Positions 33,804 to 41,103 of a stretch of DNA of 47,358 nucleotides are shown in pieces. Numbering within the stretch: the stretch's first letter is position 1; every line of letters starts with the position of its first letter. Origin of the DNA: an uncultured Clostridia bacterium (GTDB lineage: Bacteria > Bacillota > Clostridia > Lachnospirales > CAG-274); assembly GCA_910579745.1 (NCBI GenBank), contig CAJTVH010000019.1, forward strand, positions 1 through 47,358, given 5' to 3'. Made by a program: the position numbers and the translations under genes. The notes below the pieces were generated by a model. That model was not told the DNA's origin and did no database searches. It saw only the letters and a list, made by a program, of their open reading frames with translations.

Positions 33804-33848
33804 AAAAAACCTCTTAACACAGAATTTTTATGTGTTAAGAGGTTTTTT
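33804..33848. terminator. Strong bidirectional terminator
   Basis: Perfect 18-bp arms AAAAAACCTCTTAACACA (33804-33821) and TGTGTTAAGAGGTTTTTT (33831-33848). It separates the dockerin gene from the convergent histidine kinase gene. Confidence 0.88.
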
Positions 33849-33930
33849 ATCGATTTTAAATTTTACTGATACTAATATCACTTTAAATACTGGATAAATG
33901 ACATAAAAAAATGAGATTTAGTAATGAGAA

Positions 33931-34608
33931 TCACATAAGCGACTCTTTAAATATTATTTCAACGGTACAGCCTTTTGTGTTATCTTTATTGTTATAAATA
34001 TCGAAACTTCCTCCGTGGCTTTCGGCTATCCTCCTGCATATGGGAATGCCTAAGCCGGTTCCGTTTTCTTTTGTGGTGAAAAACGGCTCATGTATTAACG
34101 CCTCGTTATTTTTTGTTATACCTTCTCCGTTGTCTGTGACTTTTATCAATATGCCGCCGTTTTCCTTTCTTACAAAGACGTCTATTATACCTTCATCTTT
34201 AATAGCCTCTATGGCGTTTTTAAAAACGTTAAAAAATATTATACATATTTTTGAGTACTCGCCAAAAATTTTTATCTCCTCATCAAAACAGTTTAAATTA
34301 AAATTGATTTTTTTATTTTCATAAGGTGTGCTGAACTCGTCTATAATGTCACTTATTAAATCATAAATAAAAATAACTTCTCTTTCATCGGTCTGAACAG
34401 GCGACATGATTTTTCCAAAATCTTTTACCACATTTATAATTTTTTGCAGCTCTTTTCTTATTATGCCGTAATTTTTTTCGTAGATCCCGCTTGTATCACT
34501 TGTCTGAATGTAATCTATATTCGCCTGTATAAGCGTGACGGGATTTTTGACCTCGTGGGCAAATTCGCTTGTAAGCTGTTCAAAATTAAGTCTGTTGTAA
34601 AAATCCAT
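33931..34608 (-). CDS. Orphan histidine kinase lacking a sensor domain
   Basis: 225 residues and complete as a catalytic core. Dimerisation/phosphoacceptor helix with His18 in FAHEVKNPV; N box Asn131 in NVFKNAIEAI; DNGEGI (159-164), PFFTTK (175-180) and GTGLGI (183-188). No membrane or sensor region and no response regulator beside it. Such soluble kinases can feed Spo0A phosphorylation in Clostridia, and sporulation genes lie nearby, but that link is inference. No good Shine-Dalgarno was judged beyond GGGGG near the start. Confidence 0.9.
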   Translation of the reverse strand: MDFYNRLNFEQLTSEFAHEVKNPVTLIQANIDYIQTSDTSGIYEKNYGIIRKELQKIINVVKDFGKIMSPVQTDEREVIFIYDLISDIIDEFSTPYENKKINFNLNCFDEEIKIFGEYSKICIIFFNVFKNAIEAIKDEGIIDVFVRKENGGILIKVTDNGEGITKNNEALIHEPFFTTKENGTGLGIPICRRIAESHGGSFDIYNNKDNTKGCTVEIIFKESLM

Positions 34609-34683
34609 AAAATATTCCCCCTAATATTTTATCGGATTGTCAGGCTGTCATATAAAATCAATCCGGGCCCGCAATCCTTTTTA

Positions 34684-34748
34684 GGCGGCGGGGCGCCGAT
34701 TTATAAAAATATAGGCGAAAAGCCGGAAGACCGTATTTATCCGCCGCC
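34684..34748. other. GC-rich hairpin between two minus-strand genes
   Basis: GGCGGCGG (34684-34691) pairs with CCGCCGCC (34741-34748), with GGCGCCG and AGGCGAAAAGCCGG nested inside. Markedly GC-rich against its surroundings. It lies 17 bases past the stop of the LysM gene and may terminate it, but resembles a repeat-type hairpin. Confidence 0.5.
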
Positions 34749-34764
34749 ATTATCGCAGTGTTAT

Positions 34765-36081
34765 TTACGGAAGTCTTAAAACCATACCGTAATATATTTT
34801 GTCCGGATCGTCAATATTGTTTTCAGCCATTATTTCTTTTGTTTTTTTATTTGTCCCATAAAATTTAATGCTTATCCCTGTTAAGCTGTCACCTTCTTTT
34901 ACTACGTATTTTGTTTTTTCCGCCGAGGCTTTTATATTTTTCTCGGTGGTTTTAGTAGGTTTTTCCGTGTTTTTTTTAGTGGTGGTTTCCGTGGTCTTCT
35001 TAGTGGTGGTTTCCGTGGTTTTTTCTGTTGTTTTTTCTTCGGTTACGGTAGTATAAATTTTTGTGGGCTCTTCTTTAGGTTTTATAGAAGAGCTGTTCTC
35101 AGTTTTTAAAGACTCACCGTTTTGCGCAGCGAAAACATTTTGCACATTTCCCTCCTTTATTGTTTTCATCAGATATGTATATGAATTATCCATTGCTGCC
35201 ATTTGTTTTTCGACGTTGTCGATTCTGTCGTCATTCCTTATTATGCTTGCCCCCATCACGAAGCACGCGCAGAACAACGCCGCGCTTAATGTCCCTAAAA
35301 GATTAACAAGTTTTTTCTGTTCGGTCACTACTTTTCCTTTGCGGCGAACTGTTCGAGGATTTGGGGCACGCTCTTTCGTAAAACTGTTTCTGATTTTCTC
35401 AACAATTTCATCTTTATGGAGCTCGTTTTCCATATCACCGGTGTTTTCCACCGTTTCTGCCGTTTCCGCCGTGTCGCGGATCTCAATATCGTCCTCGAAA
35501 TAAGCTTCAGCCTCCTTAGGCTTCGCGAATTTATTTTGGAGCATATACTCGTGCATACCCTCGTTTCTATCGTAATAAATAAAATAGCCTTTTACTTCCT
35601 CAAGTCCCCCTAAGACCTCGTTTTTTGAGAAAAAGCCATTTATTTTCTCGATAGGATCATAAATAAAAAGTACGCTGTAATATTTTTTAAAATTTTTCTC
35701 ATGATAATTTATAAGCGTACTGTTCAGGAAATCACCGTATCCAGGCTGTATATAAAGCCAGCCCAATATCTCGTCATCGGGAAAATATCTTATCATTTCC
35801 TCTTTTATGTACCCTTTGCTTTTTTCTGTCAAGACTTCCATGCCCGCTTCATTTTTACTGAATTTTCCCTGTATGATTCCGTTTATGAATAAAACGTCCT
35901 CATTTTCTATAAATTCTTTTTTACCTGTTAAAACCCCTATTTTCTCCTCGCTTTCGGCGAATGAGGCGTATTGCTGTATATAAGTGTAAACATAATCCTC
36001 GACATATATTTTCAAGCCGTGAGATATATTTCCGACTTGCTTTATATTTGTAGGCAGTTTAAGTCTTTTTTCATCACGCAT
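34765..36081 (-). CDS. Membrane protein with degenerate MPN/JAMM-like domain and extracellular LysM
   Basis: 438 residues. Residues ~28-172 look like an MPN (JAB/JAMM) fold: IGVLTG at 48-53, GWLYIQPGYGDFLNSTL at 107-123, VLFIYDP at 137-143 and FFSKN. The canonical metal motif GWxHSHP..D is lost: the two His are Tyr110 and Gln112 and the Asp is Leu123. A basic stretch (239-257) and one membrane helix (258-281) follow, then a Thr/Lys/Glu-rich linker (~335-385) and a C-terminal LysM (391-437, YVVKEGDSLTGISIKFYG), which binds peptidoglycan. Topology is probably MPN inside, LysM outside. Divergent from yyaC. Domain call on the MPN part is by motif pattern only. Confidence 0.8.
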   Translation of the reverse strand: MRDEKRLKLPTNIKQVGNISHGLKIYVEDYVYTYIQQYASFAESEEKIGVLTGKKEFIENEDVLFINGIIQGKFSKNEAGMEVLTEKSKGYIKEEMIRYFPDDEILGWLYIQPGYGDFLNSTLINYHEKNFKKYYSVLFIYDPIEKINGFFSKNEVLGGLEEVKGYFIYYDRNEGMHEYMLQNKFAKPKEAEAYFEDDIEIRDTAETAETVENTGDMENELHKDEIVEKIRNSFTKERAPNPRTVRRKGKVVTEQKKLVNLLGTLSAALFCACFVMGASIIRNDDRIDNVEKQMAAMDNSYTYLMKTIKEGNVQNVFAAQNGESLKTENSSSIKPKEEPTKIYTTVTEEKTTEKTTETTTKKTTETTTKKNTEKPTKTTEKNIKASAEKTKYVVKEGDSLTGISIKFYGTNKKTKEIMAENNIDDPDKIYYGMVLRLP

Positions 36082-36313
36082 ATTTTACACCTCCGTTGAA
36101 TATAATATTTTTTGGCAAAAACTATAATATCACACAAACACAACAATTTTTGACGTTTAGAGTCGATAATATTAAATTTTTATAATACATTTTTATTGAT
36201 AAACCGATATATATTTTTAATTTTTACTAAGAGTCTTGGATTATTTTACAATTTTTAACAAATATAGTCAATTTAAAGAGCGAATAAGCCGAACAAGTCT
36301 ATTGATTTTTGCC

Positions 36314-36344
36314 TGTATAGAGTTTCCTGTTATCGGAAATAATT
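36314..36344 (+). promoter_or_regulatory. Possible forespore (sigma-F/G) promoter of yyaC
   Basis: TGTATA (36314-36319), 18 bases, AATAATT (36338-36344). It has the same spacing as the candidate at gpr. Weak match; it precedes the start codon by about 55 bases. Confidence 0.35.
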
Positions 36345-36399
36345 AAAACATAGAAGGTTTCCAAAAATAAAAAATATTTTTTTAAAGGAGATTTTATAT

Positions 36400-36951
36400 A
36401 TGGCGGCTCAATATGTAAATTCAAGAACGGCGACGGCGCTGTTTGAGTTTAAATACGCTCTTAAAAATATTTTACAAGAGTTTTTTCCATCAAAAAAAGA
36501 GAAAAGAGAAATTATTATTTTATGTATCGGGACGGACAAGGCCACAGGTGACAGCTTAGGTCCTTTAATAGGTTATAAATTAAACCGTATGCCGAAAATG
36601 GAAAACGTGAGAATTTATGGCACGCTGAAAGAACCCGTTCACGCTGTAAATCTTACAGAAACTGTAAATGAGATTTACGACAGATATGATAATCCCCTTG
36701 TTATAGCCATAGACGCCTCTTTAGGCAAAATGGAGCATATAGGCTATATAAGCGTCGGAAAGGGCTCTATAAAGCCTGGCGCGGGAGTCAAAAAGGATTT
36801 AGGTGAGGTTGGTGACATTTTTATAACAGGTATTGTCAATCTCAATGGTTTTTTGGAAATATCACTTTTGCAGAGCACGAGGCTTTCGGTTGTTATGGAT
36901 ATAGCCGATATAATTACAACAGGTATTTGGGGCTGCATGTATAAAGGTTAA
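36400..36951 (+). CDS. yyaC: YyaC-family spore protein (GPR-like fold)
   Basis: 183 residues. The family resembles the germination protease in fold and is found only in spore formers; its substrate is not settled. Visible motifs are CIGTDKATGDSLGPLIGYKL, VHAVNLTETV, IAIDASLG, GYISVGKGSIKPGAGV and a C-terminal DIADIITTGIW. AAAGGAG precedes the ATG. It lies divergent from the LysM gene. A second GPR-like gene, gpr itself, is at 7661-8710. Confidence 0.92.
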   Translation: MAAQYVNSRTATALFEFKYALKNILQEFFPSKKEKREIIILCIGTDKATGDSLGPLIGYKLNRMPKMENVRIYGTLKEPVHAVNLTETVNEIYDRYDNPLVIAIDASLGKMEHIGYISVGKGSIKPGAGVKKDLGEVGDIFITGIVNLNGFLEISLLQSTRLSVVMDIADIITTGIWGCMYKG

Positions 36952-37143
36952 TAAGCCGATTTCATATGTGGTTTATAGTCAATAAACTTATTTTTTAGCG
37001 GGGGCCTGTCTAAAATCGTTAAAAAGTTTATCTAAAAACAAAATATATACAAAAAATCAACGGAAAATAATACTATTTTAAAATATAATTATATTATTTT
37101 CGTTGATTTTTTAAATGTTTGTTTCAAATAAGAAACAAAATGG
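36952..37143. other. Intergenic region with family B and C remnants
   Basis: TATAGTCAATAAACTTATTT at about 36968-36987 resembles the left end of family C. A family B type hairpin occupies 37028-37125, its strongest arms being 37051-37072 and 37092-37112 (AAAAAATCAACG with CGTTGATTTTTT). Confidence 0.5.
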
Positions 37144-37172
37144 TTGCTAATTTTACTATTATGTGGTATAAT
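37144..37172 (+). promoter_or_regulatory. Near-consensus sigma-A promoter for the unrecognised basic protein
   Basis: -35 TTGCTA (37144-37149), 17 bases, -10 TATAAT (37167-37172). A truncated family C element starts five bases downstream and would form the leader. Confidence 0.65.
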
Positions 37173-37176
37173 GTTT

Positions 37177-37260
37177 TATAGTCAAGCAAATTGAAAATCA
37201 CTAAGAGGGGGGGCTGGCTGAAAATTATTTTCGCGAGGCGGCGGAGAGGCTTTGACAGGG
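37177..37260 (+). repeat. Family C element, truncated copy
   Basis: Begins TATAGTCAAGCAAATTGAAA and keeps TTATTTTCGCGAGGCGGCGG of the core, but lacks the right half. It forms most of the leader of the gene at 37289. Confidence 0.55.
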
Positions 37261-37288
37261 GAAAAGAAAATAGAGAGGGGTATTTATT

Positions 37289-38356
37289 TTGAGAAACAAA
37301 AAAAACAGTAATTTCAGCGAGATGATTAATAAAATTAAAAATTCGGAGAATATAACAAACAGGATAATTACAAACGTTAATATGCTCATTAATCCAAAAA
37401 AATTTGAGAACTCTAATATAACGAGGTTTTATAAAAATTTTTACGGGGCTAAAAGGTCGGATGCTTATAATAAAAGCTCAATTAAACCTTCAAAATCAGT
37501 AGAGTTGATTGATTTAATGAGATTAAACAAAAACGCCGGCAAAGCTATGAAAGGAATCGGCGGGGTGTATTTTGATAATACATACGAAAAAAATCAAGGC
37601 GCGAAAAAGGATTTAAACAAGCTTGTTTACCAAAACAAAAAAGGGATTTCCGATTTTATTTTAAACAAGAGGGACTATAACGCCCATATTAATAAAAACA
37701 GATTAAATTATTTTATGGGCAAGACATTTTACAGGCCGGGTGAAAAGGTTTTTGAGGGAACAAAAGAATTTTCAAAAAAAACAGTGATGATAAACTTTAA
37801 AAAAGTCATACCGAACGTGACAGAGGGAAAGAATTTTATAGACACAAAGGGAAATTTTAAGGCGGGTGGAAACGGAGGGTTTAACCAAGGAACGGACAGA
37901 AAAATTATAGGCGGAAATATTTTTAGGGAAGATAGGCGAAGCGTTAATCAAACCCAAAAGCGAGGGATAGGCGGAAATATTTTTAAAGACATGAAAGGAG
38001 CTTTTGGCGTGGGTTTTAAGAGAAGAGCTAAGATGGGTATGCCGGGAGACGTCAGTACAAAGCTTTTAAATGGAGGCGGAAAAAATATTTTTGATTTTTC
38101 CTCTTTACCTTTTAGGATTGAAAGGGGAGAAAACATCGGCAAAGATTTTAAAGGATTTAAATTTAAAGAAAAAATATTCTCAAAAAATGGTGACAAAAAT
38201 ATTTCTGAGAAAACAGGGGGAGGAATAAATATCTCTCCTAATATAAATGTTGAGATAACCCCCAAAAACAGTCTTAGGGATTTTAATAAAATTTGGGAGG
38301 AAATCGGAGGAAGGCTTATGGATGAGATTAATTCCTCTGTAAGCGGGTATCATTAA
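37289..38356 (+). CDS. Unrecognised basic protein, possible ORFan
   Basis: 355 residues, rich in Lys, Asn, Gly and Phe, with no signal peptide or membrane helix. I recognise no family. Three related motifs occur: IIGGNIFRED, GIGGNIFKDM and GGGKNIFDF. The C-terminus (ISPNINVEITPKNSLRDFNK then IWEEIGGRLMDEIN) recalls the strand-plus-helix ends of phage tape-measure and related prophage proteins, but this is a weak resemblance and no phage genes adjoin. The TTG start is supported by GAGAGGGG eight bases upstream. It has its own good promoter and a leader derived from a truncated repeat. Base composition fits the surroundings. Confidence 0.65.
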   Translation: MRNKKNSNFSEMINKIKNSENITNRIITNVNMLINPKKFENSNITRFYKNFYGAKRSDAYNKSSIKPSKSVELIDLMRLNKNAGKAMKGIGGVYFDNTYEKNQGAKKDLNKLVYQNKKGISDFILNKRDYNAHINKNRLNYFMGKTFYRPGEKVFEGTKEFSKKTVMINFKKVIPNVTEGKNFIDTKGNFKAGGNGGFNQGTDRKIIGGNIFREDRRSVNQTQKRGIGGNIFKDMKGAFGVGFKRRAKMGMPGDVSTKLLNGGGKNIFDFSSLPFRIERGENIGKDFKGFKFKEKIFSKNGDKNISEKTGGGINISPNINVEITPKNSLRDFNKIWEEIGGRLMDEINSSVSGYH

Positions 38357-38480
38357 TTTTTTATGAATATGGAATTGATGTAAAGAGTATTTTGTGAGGT
38401 TTGGAATCAAGGACTATGGGCGAAGGGCAAATCATAGCTTCGTGACTGGGTACCTTACGATGGAAAAAAGTCCTGTTAAT

Positions 38481-38702
38481 AATAAATTAACGTGAGTTCG
38501 ATGAAAATTTATGATTAATGGAACCTTTTTCTATCGCAAAAAGGTTCCAAACCTCCAAAAATGCTCTTGAAACATTAAAAACCTTGAGGTTTCACCTCAA
38601 ACTCCACAAACTTTTTGAAAAAAGTTTGACAAAAACCGTTGTGCAAAACTACGTTTCGCTGATTTTACTGTTATTTCTCATCGAACTCACGTTAAATTAT
38701 TA
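38481..38702. repeat. Family G element, full copy
   Basis: Ends TTAACGTGAGTTCGATGA and TCATCGAACTCACGTTAA are inverted. Inside are hairpins GGAACCTTTTT/AAAAAGGTTCC (38520-38548), CTTGAGGTTTCACCTCAA and AAACTTTTTGAAAAAAGTTT. The right part matches 790-898. The short ORFs within it are not credible genes. Confidence 0.65.
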
Positions 38703-38759
38703 AGAGACTGACGTTATTTATTGACTATAAAGCTGTATAAAACTCTAATTTTTAATATT

Positions 38760-38803
38760 AATCTCAAAAAAACCGATACGTTATATCGGTTTTTTTTGAG
38801 ATT
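38760..38803. terminator. Hairpin with T-runs in its arm
   Basis: AATCTCAAAAAAACCGATA (38760-38778) pairs with TATCGGTTTTTTTTGAGATT (38784-38803). Could terminate transcription from either side, though it lies 400 bp past the nearest plus-strand gene. Confidence 0.5.
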
Positions 38804-38811
38804 ATAGCGAT

Positions 38812-38858
38812 TCGTAAAATTTTCAGCCCCAACCAGTAAAATAATTTCTTTAATATTT
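38812..38858 (+). repeat. Repeat D, copy 2
   Basis: Matches 6622-6668, differing mainly at CCCC against TATA after TTTTCAG. It adjoins a family A element here, whereas copy 1 stands alone. Confidence 0.6.
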
Positions 38859-38875
38859 AAATTAATTAAGGAAAT

Positions 38876-39013
38876 ACCGCACAATTCAAAAATAAAAATA
38901 ATTTTTAAAAAAAATTGGAGTGTTAGTGTTATTTTTCTTGAAAAATGACACGATAACGGAAATTTTAAATTTGAAAAATTATTTTTATTTTCCTTTGCGC
39001 GGTGTTTCCTTAA
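38876..39013 (-). mobile_element. Family A MITE-like element, copy 3 (inverted)
   Basis: Ends GGAAATACCGC and GCGGTGTTTCC, flanked by TTAA on both sides. The reverse complement matches 7373-7520 almost throughout. It lies 39 bp past the pepF stop. Confidence 0.75.
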
Positions 39014-39051
39014 AGTATCTTTGTTTATTTTTTTATTGGTTCGACATAATA

Positions 39052-40851
39052 TTATTCTATTTTATCAAGCAGGTCTTTAAATACGGACATAGCTTCTTCT
39101 ATAGGTTTTGCGTCGGACATATCAACCCCGGCTATTTTTAACAAATCTATAGAATATTTTGACGAACCGCCTTTTAAAAACTCAATATAATCACGTGAGC
39201 CGTTTTCTTTTAAAATTTTCTGAGACAAGGCTATCGCCGCTGAATAACCCGTAGCGTACTGATATACGTAAAAGGCGTTATAAAAGTGAGGTATTCTAGC
39301 CCATTCTCTATCTATTTCGTGGTCGATTACTATATTTTCCCCGAAATATTTTATGTTTAAGCCACGGTAGATCTCGCACAGTCTGTCATATGTGAGAGTT
39401 TCGCCTTTTTCCGTAAGCTCATGGGTTATAAGCTCAAACTCGGCGAACATTGTCTGTCTGAAGAGTGTTCCTCTGAACTGCTCTAAAAAGTAATTTATTA
39501 AATAGTTTTTACCGTTCTCATCATCTGTTGTTTTTAAAAGATATTCCATAAGCAGAGCCTCGTTTACTGTAGAGGCGACCTCAGCGACGAATATGGTATA
39601 ATCACCGTAAACATAGGGCTGATTTGACCATGTATAGTGGCTGTGCATCGCGTGGCCCATTTCATGGGCGAGAGTAAACATACTGTTTATTGTCCCGTCA
39701 TAGTTTAACGACACGTAAGGATGATTTCCGTAAGCTCCCCACGCGTAAGCCCCGCTTCTTTTTCCCTCATTCTCGTATATGTCAATCCAGCCTTCGGAAA
39801 GTCCTTTTCTGAGCTGTGAGACATATTCTTCTCCCATAGGCTGTAGAGCTTTTATCACGATTTCCTTAGCTTTGTCATAATCCATTTTTGTGTCAGCGTC
39901 TTTTACGATGGGAGCGTATATATCATACATATGAAGCTCGTCCAATTTTAATTTTTTCTTCCTTATGTCAATATATCTGTGCATAAGAGGCAGATGTTTG
40001 TTTACCTCGGCTATGAGATTATGATACACGCTTACGGGTATGTTTGTTGAGAAAAGCGACGCCTCGAGGGAAGACGGGTATTTTCTCACACTCGCGAAAA
40101 ACACGTCTTTTTTCACTGACGAGACATAAATCGCCGCCAGTGTGTTTTTTTGTTTTAAATACGCTTTATAGCAAGACTCAAAAGCCTGTTTTCTTATCTC
40201 CCTGTTTGGGGACTCAAGGTATGATATATATTTTCCGTGAGTCATTGGAACGAGATTTCCTTTTTCGTCTTTTATGTCGTCAAACTTTAAATCAGCGTTG
40301 TTCAACATTCCAAAAATATTATCGGGAGCTTGAGCTATCTCATAAACTCTTGCCAGGATGTCTTCCTGTTCCGCCGGAAGAATATGTTCTTTTGAGCGAA
40401 GTATATCCATTAAATAATGCTCATATATTTTAAGTTCATTATTTTCCGACAAAGCTTTTTTTATCTCACTTTCAGGAACCTCCAAAAGTTCCGGCTCTAT
40501 AAAGGCGCTCTCTGATGAGAAAGCGACGATTAACGTATCGGCTCTTCCGCTCATCGCCTGATATTTTGAGTTTCCGCTGTCCTCATTTGCCCTGAGATTG
40601 GCGTATACATAAACGGTTTCCGTGATAATTCCCGCTTTATCCTTTGCTTTAAGGCAGTTTAAAAGAGTTTCGGCGAAATTTTTATAATTGTTTTTATCCT
40701 GTATTTTTCCTTTATACTCTCCGATTTTTTTGATTTTTGCCATAGCTTCGGAAAAAAGGGATTCCCATTTTTCGTCGCTTTCGCATAAATCGCTTATTTT
40801 CCATTTAAATTCCTCTAATACTTCCGAACGTTTTTTTATATCTTTTGTCAT
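39052..40851 (-). CDS. pepF: Oligoendopeptidase F (M3 metallopeptidase)
   Basis: Cleaves short peptides in the cytosol. About 599 residues. Zinc motif HEMGH (396-400) within TLAHEMGHAMHSHYTW, followed by the third ligand region FVAEVASTVNEALL; the N-terminal M3 region has RANEDSGNSKYQAM. The ATG at 40851 is chosen over one 42 bases earlier because AAGGAG lies ten bases before it. Convergent with no partner; DnaA-box-like sequences lie between it and murC. Confidence 0.94.
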   Translation of the reverse strand: MTKDIKKRSEVLEEFKWKISDLCESDEKWESLFSEAMAKIKKIGEYKGKIQDKNNYKNFAETLLNCLKAKDKAGIITETVYVYANLRANEDSGNSKYQAMSGRADTLIVAFSSESAFIEPELLEVPESEIKKALSENNELKIYEHYLMDILRSKEHILPAEQEDILARVYEIAQAPDNIFGMLNNADLKFDDIKDEKGNLVPMTHGKYISYLESPNREIRKQAFESCYKAYLKQKNTLAAIYVSSVKKDVFFASVRKYPSSLEASLFSTNIPVSVYHNLIAEVNKHLPLMHRYIDIRKKKLKLDELHMYDIYAPIVKDADTKMDYDKAKEIVIKALQPMGEEYVSQLRKGLSEGWIDIYENEGKRSGAYAWGAYGNHPYVSLNYDGTINSMFTLAHEMGHAMHSHYTWSNQPYVYGDYTIFVAEVASTVNEALLMEYLLKTTDDENGKNYLINYFLEQFRGTLFRQTMFAEFELITHELTEKGETLTYDRLCEIYRGLNIKYFGENIVIDHEIDREWARIPHFYNAFYVYQYATGYSAAIALSQKILKENGSRDYIEFLKGGSSKYSIDLLKIAGVDMSDAKPIEEAMSVFKDLLDKIE

Positions 40852-40928
40852 ATTATATTTCTCCTTTTTTGATTTTTTTAAAAGAAACGACATATGGCGA
40901 CGTTGTTTTTAACGAAACAACGTTCATA

Positions 40929-40960
40929 TTGTGTGTAACTCTGTGGATAATGTGGATAAC
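40929..40960 (+). other. Tandem DnaA-box-like 9-mers, intergenic
   Basis: Two directly adjacent TGTGGATAA 9-mers (40942-40950 and 40951-40959), each the exact complement of the consensus TTATCCACA. The whole 32-bp stretch is repeated 180 bp away at 41109-41140 with one mismatch. Confidence 0.55.
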
Positions 40961-41103
40961 TTTAAAAATTTTAAATTTACACTATTATAAACGGCGGTAA
41001 AAAAAGTGATTATTTACCAATAAAGAGAATATTTCGAGCCGGCGTGATTTTATTTGTAGCGTTAAGTGGGTTTTTTGTGCATAATTGAGAATAAAGGGGG
41101 ATT

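Noticed and set aside
37261..38356. Idea that the 37289 gene marks a prophage
   Set aside because: Only the C-terminus hints at tape-measure proteins; no capsid, terminase, integrase or tail gene is nearby.
38518..38703. A 61-codon frame after the unrecognised protein
   Set aside because: It lies wholly within the family G hairpin element; the apparent protein is a by-product of inverted repeats.
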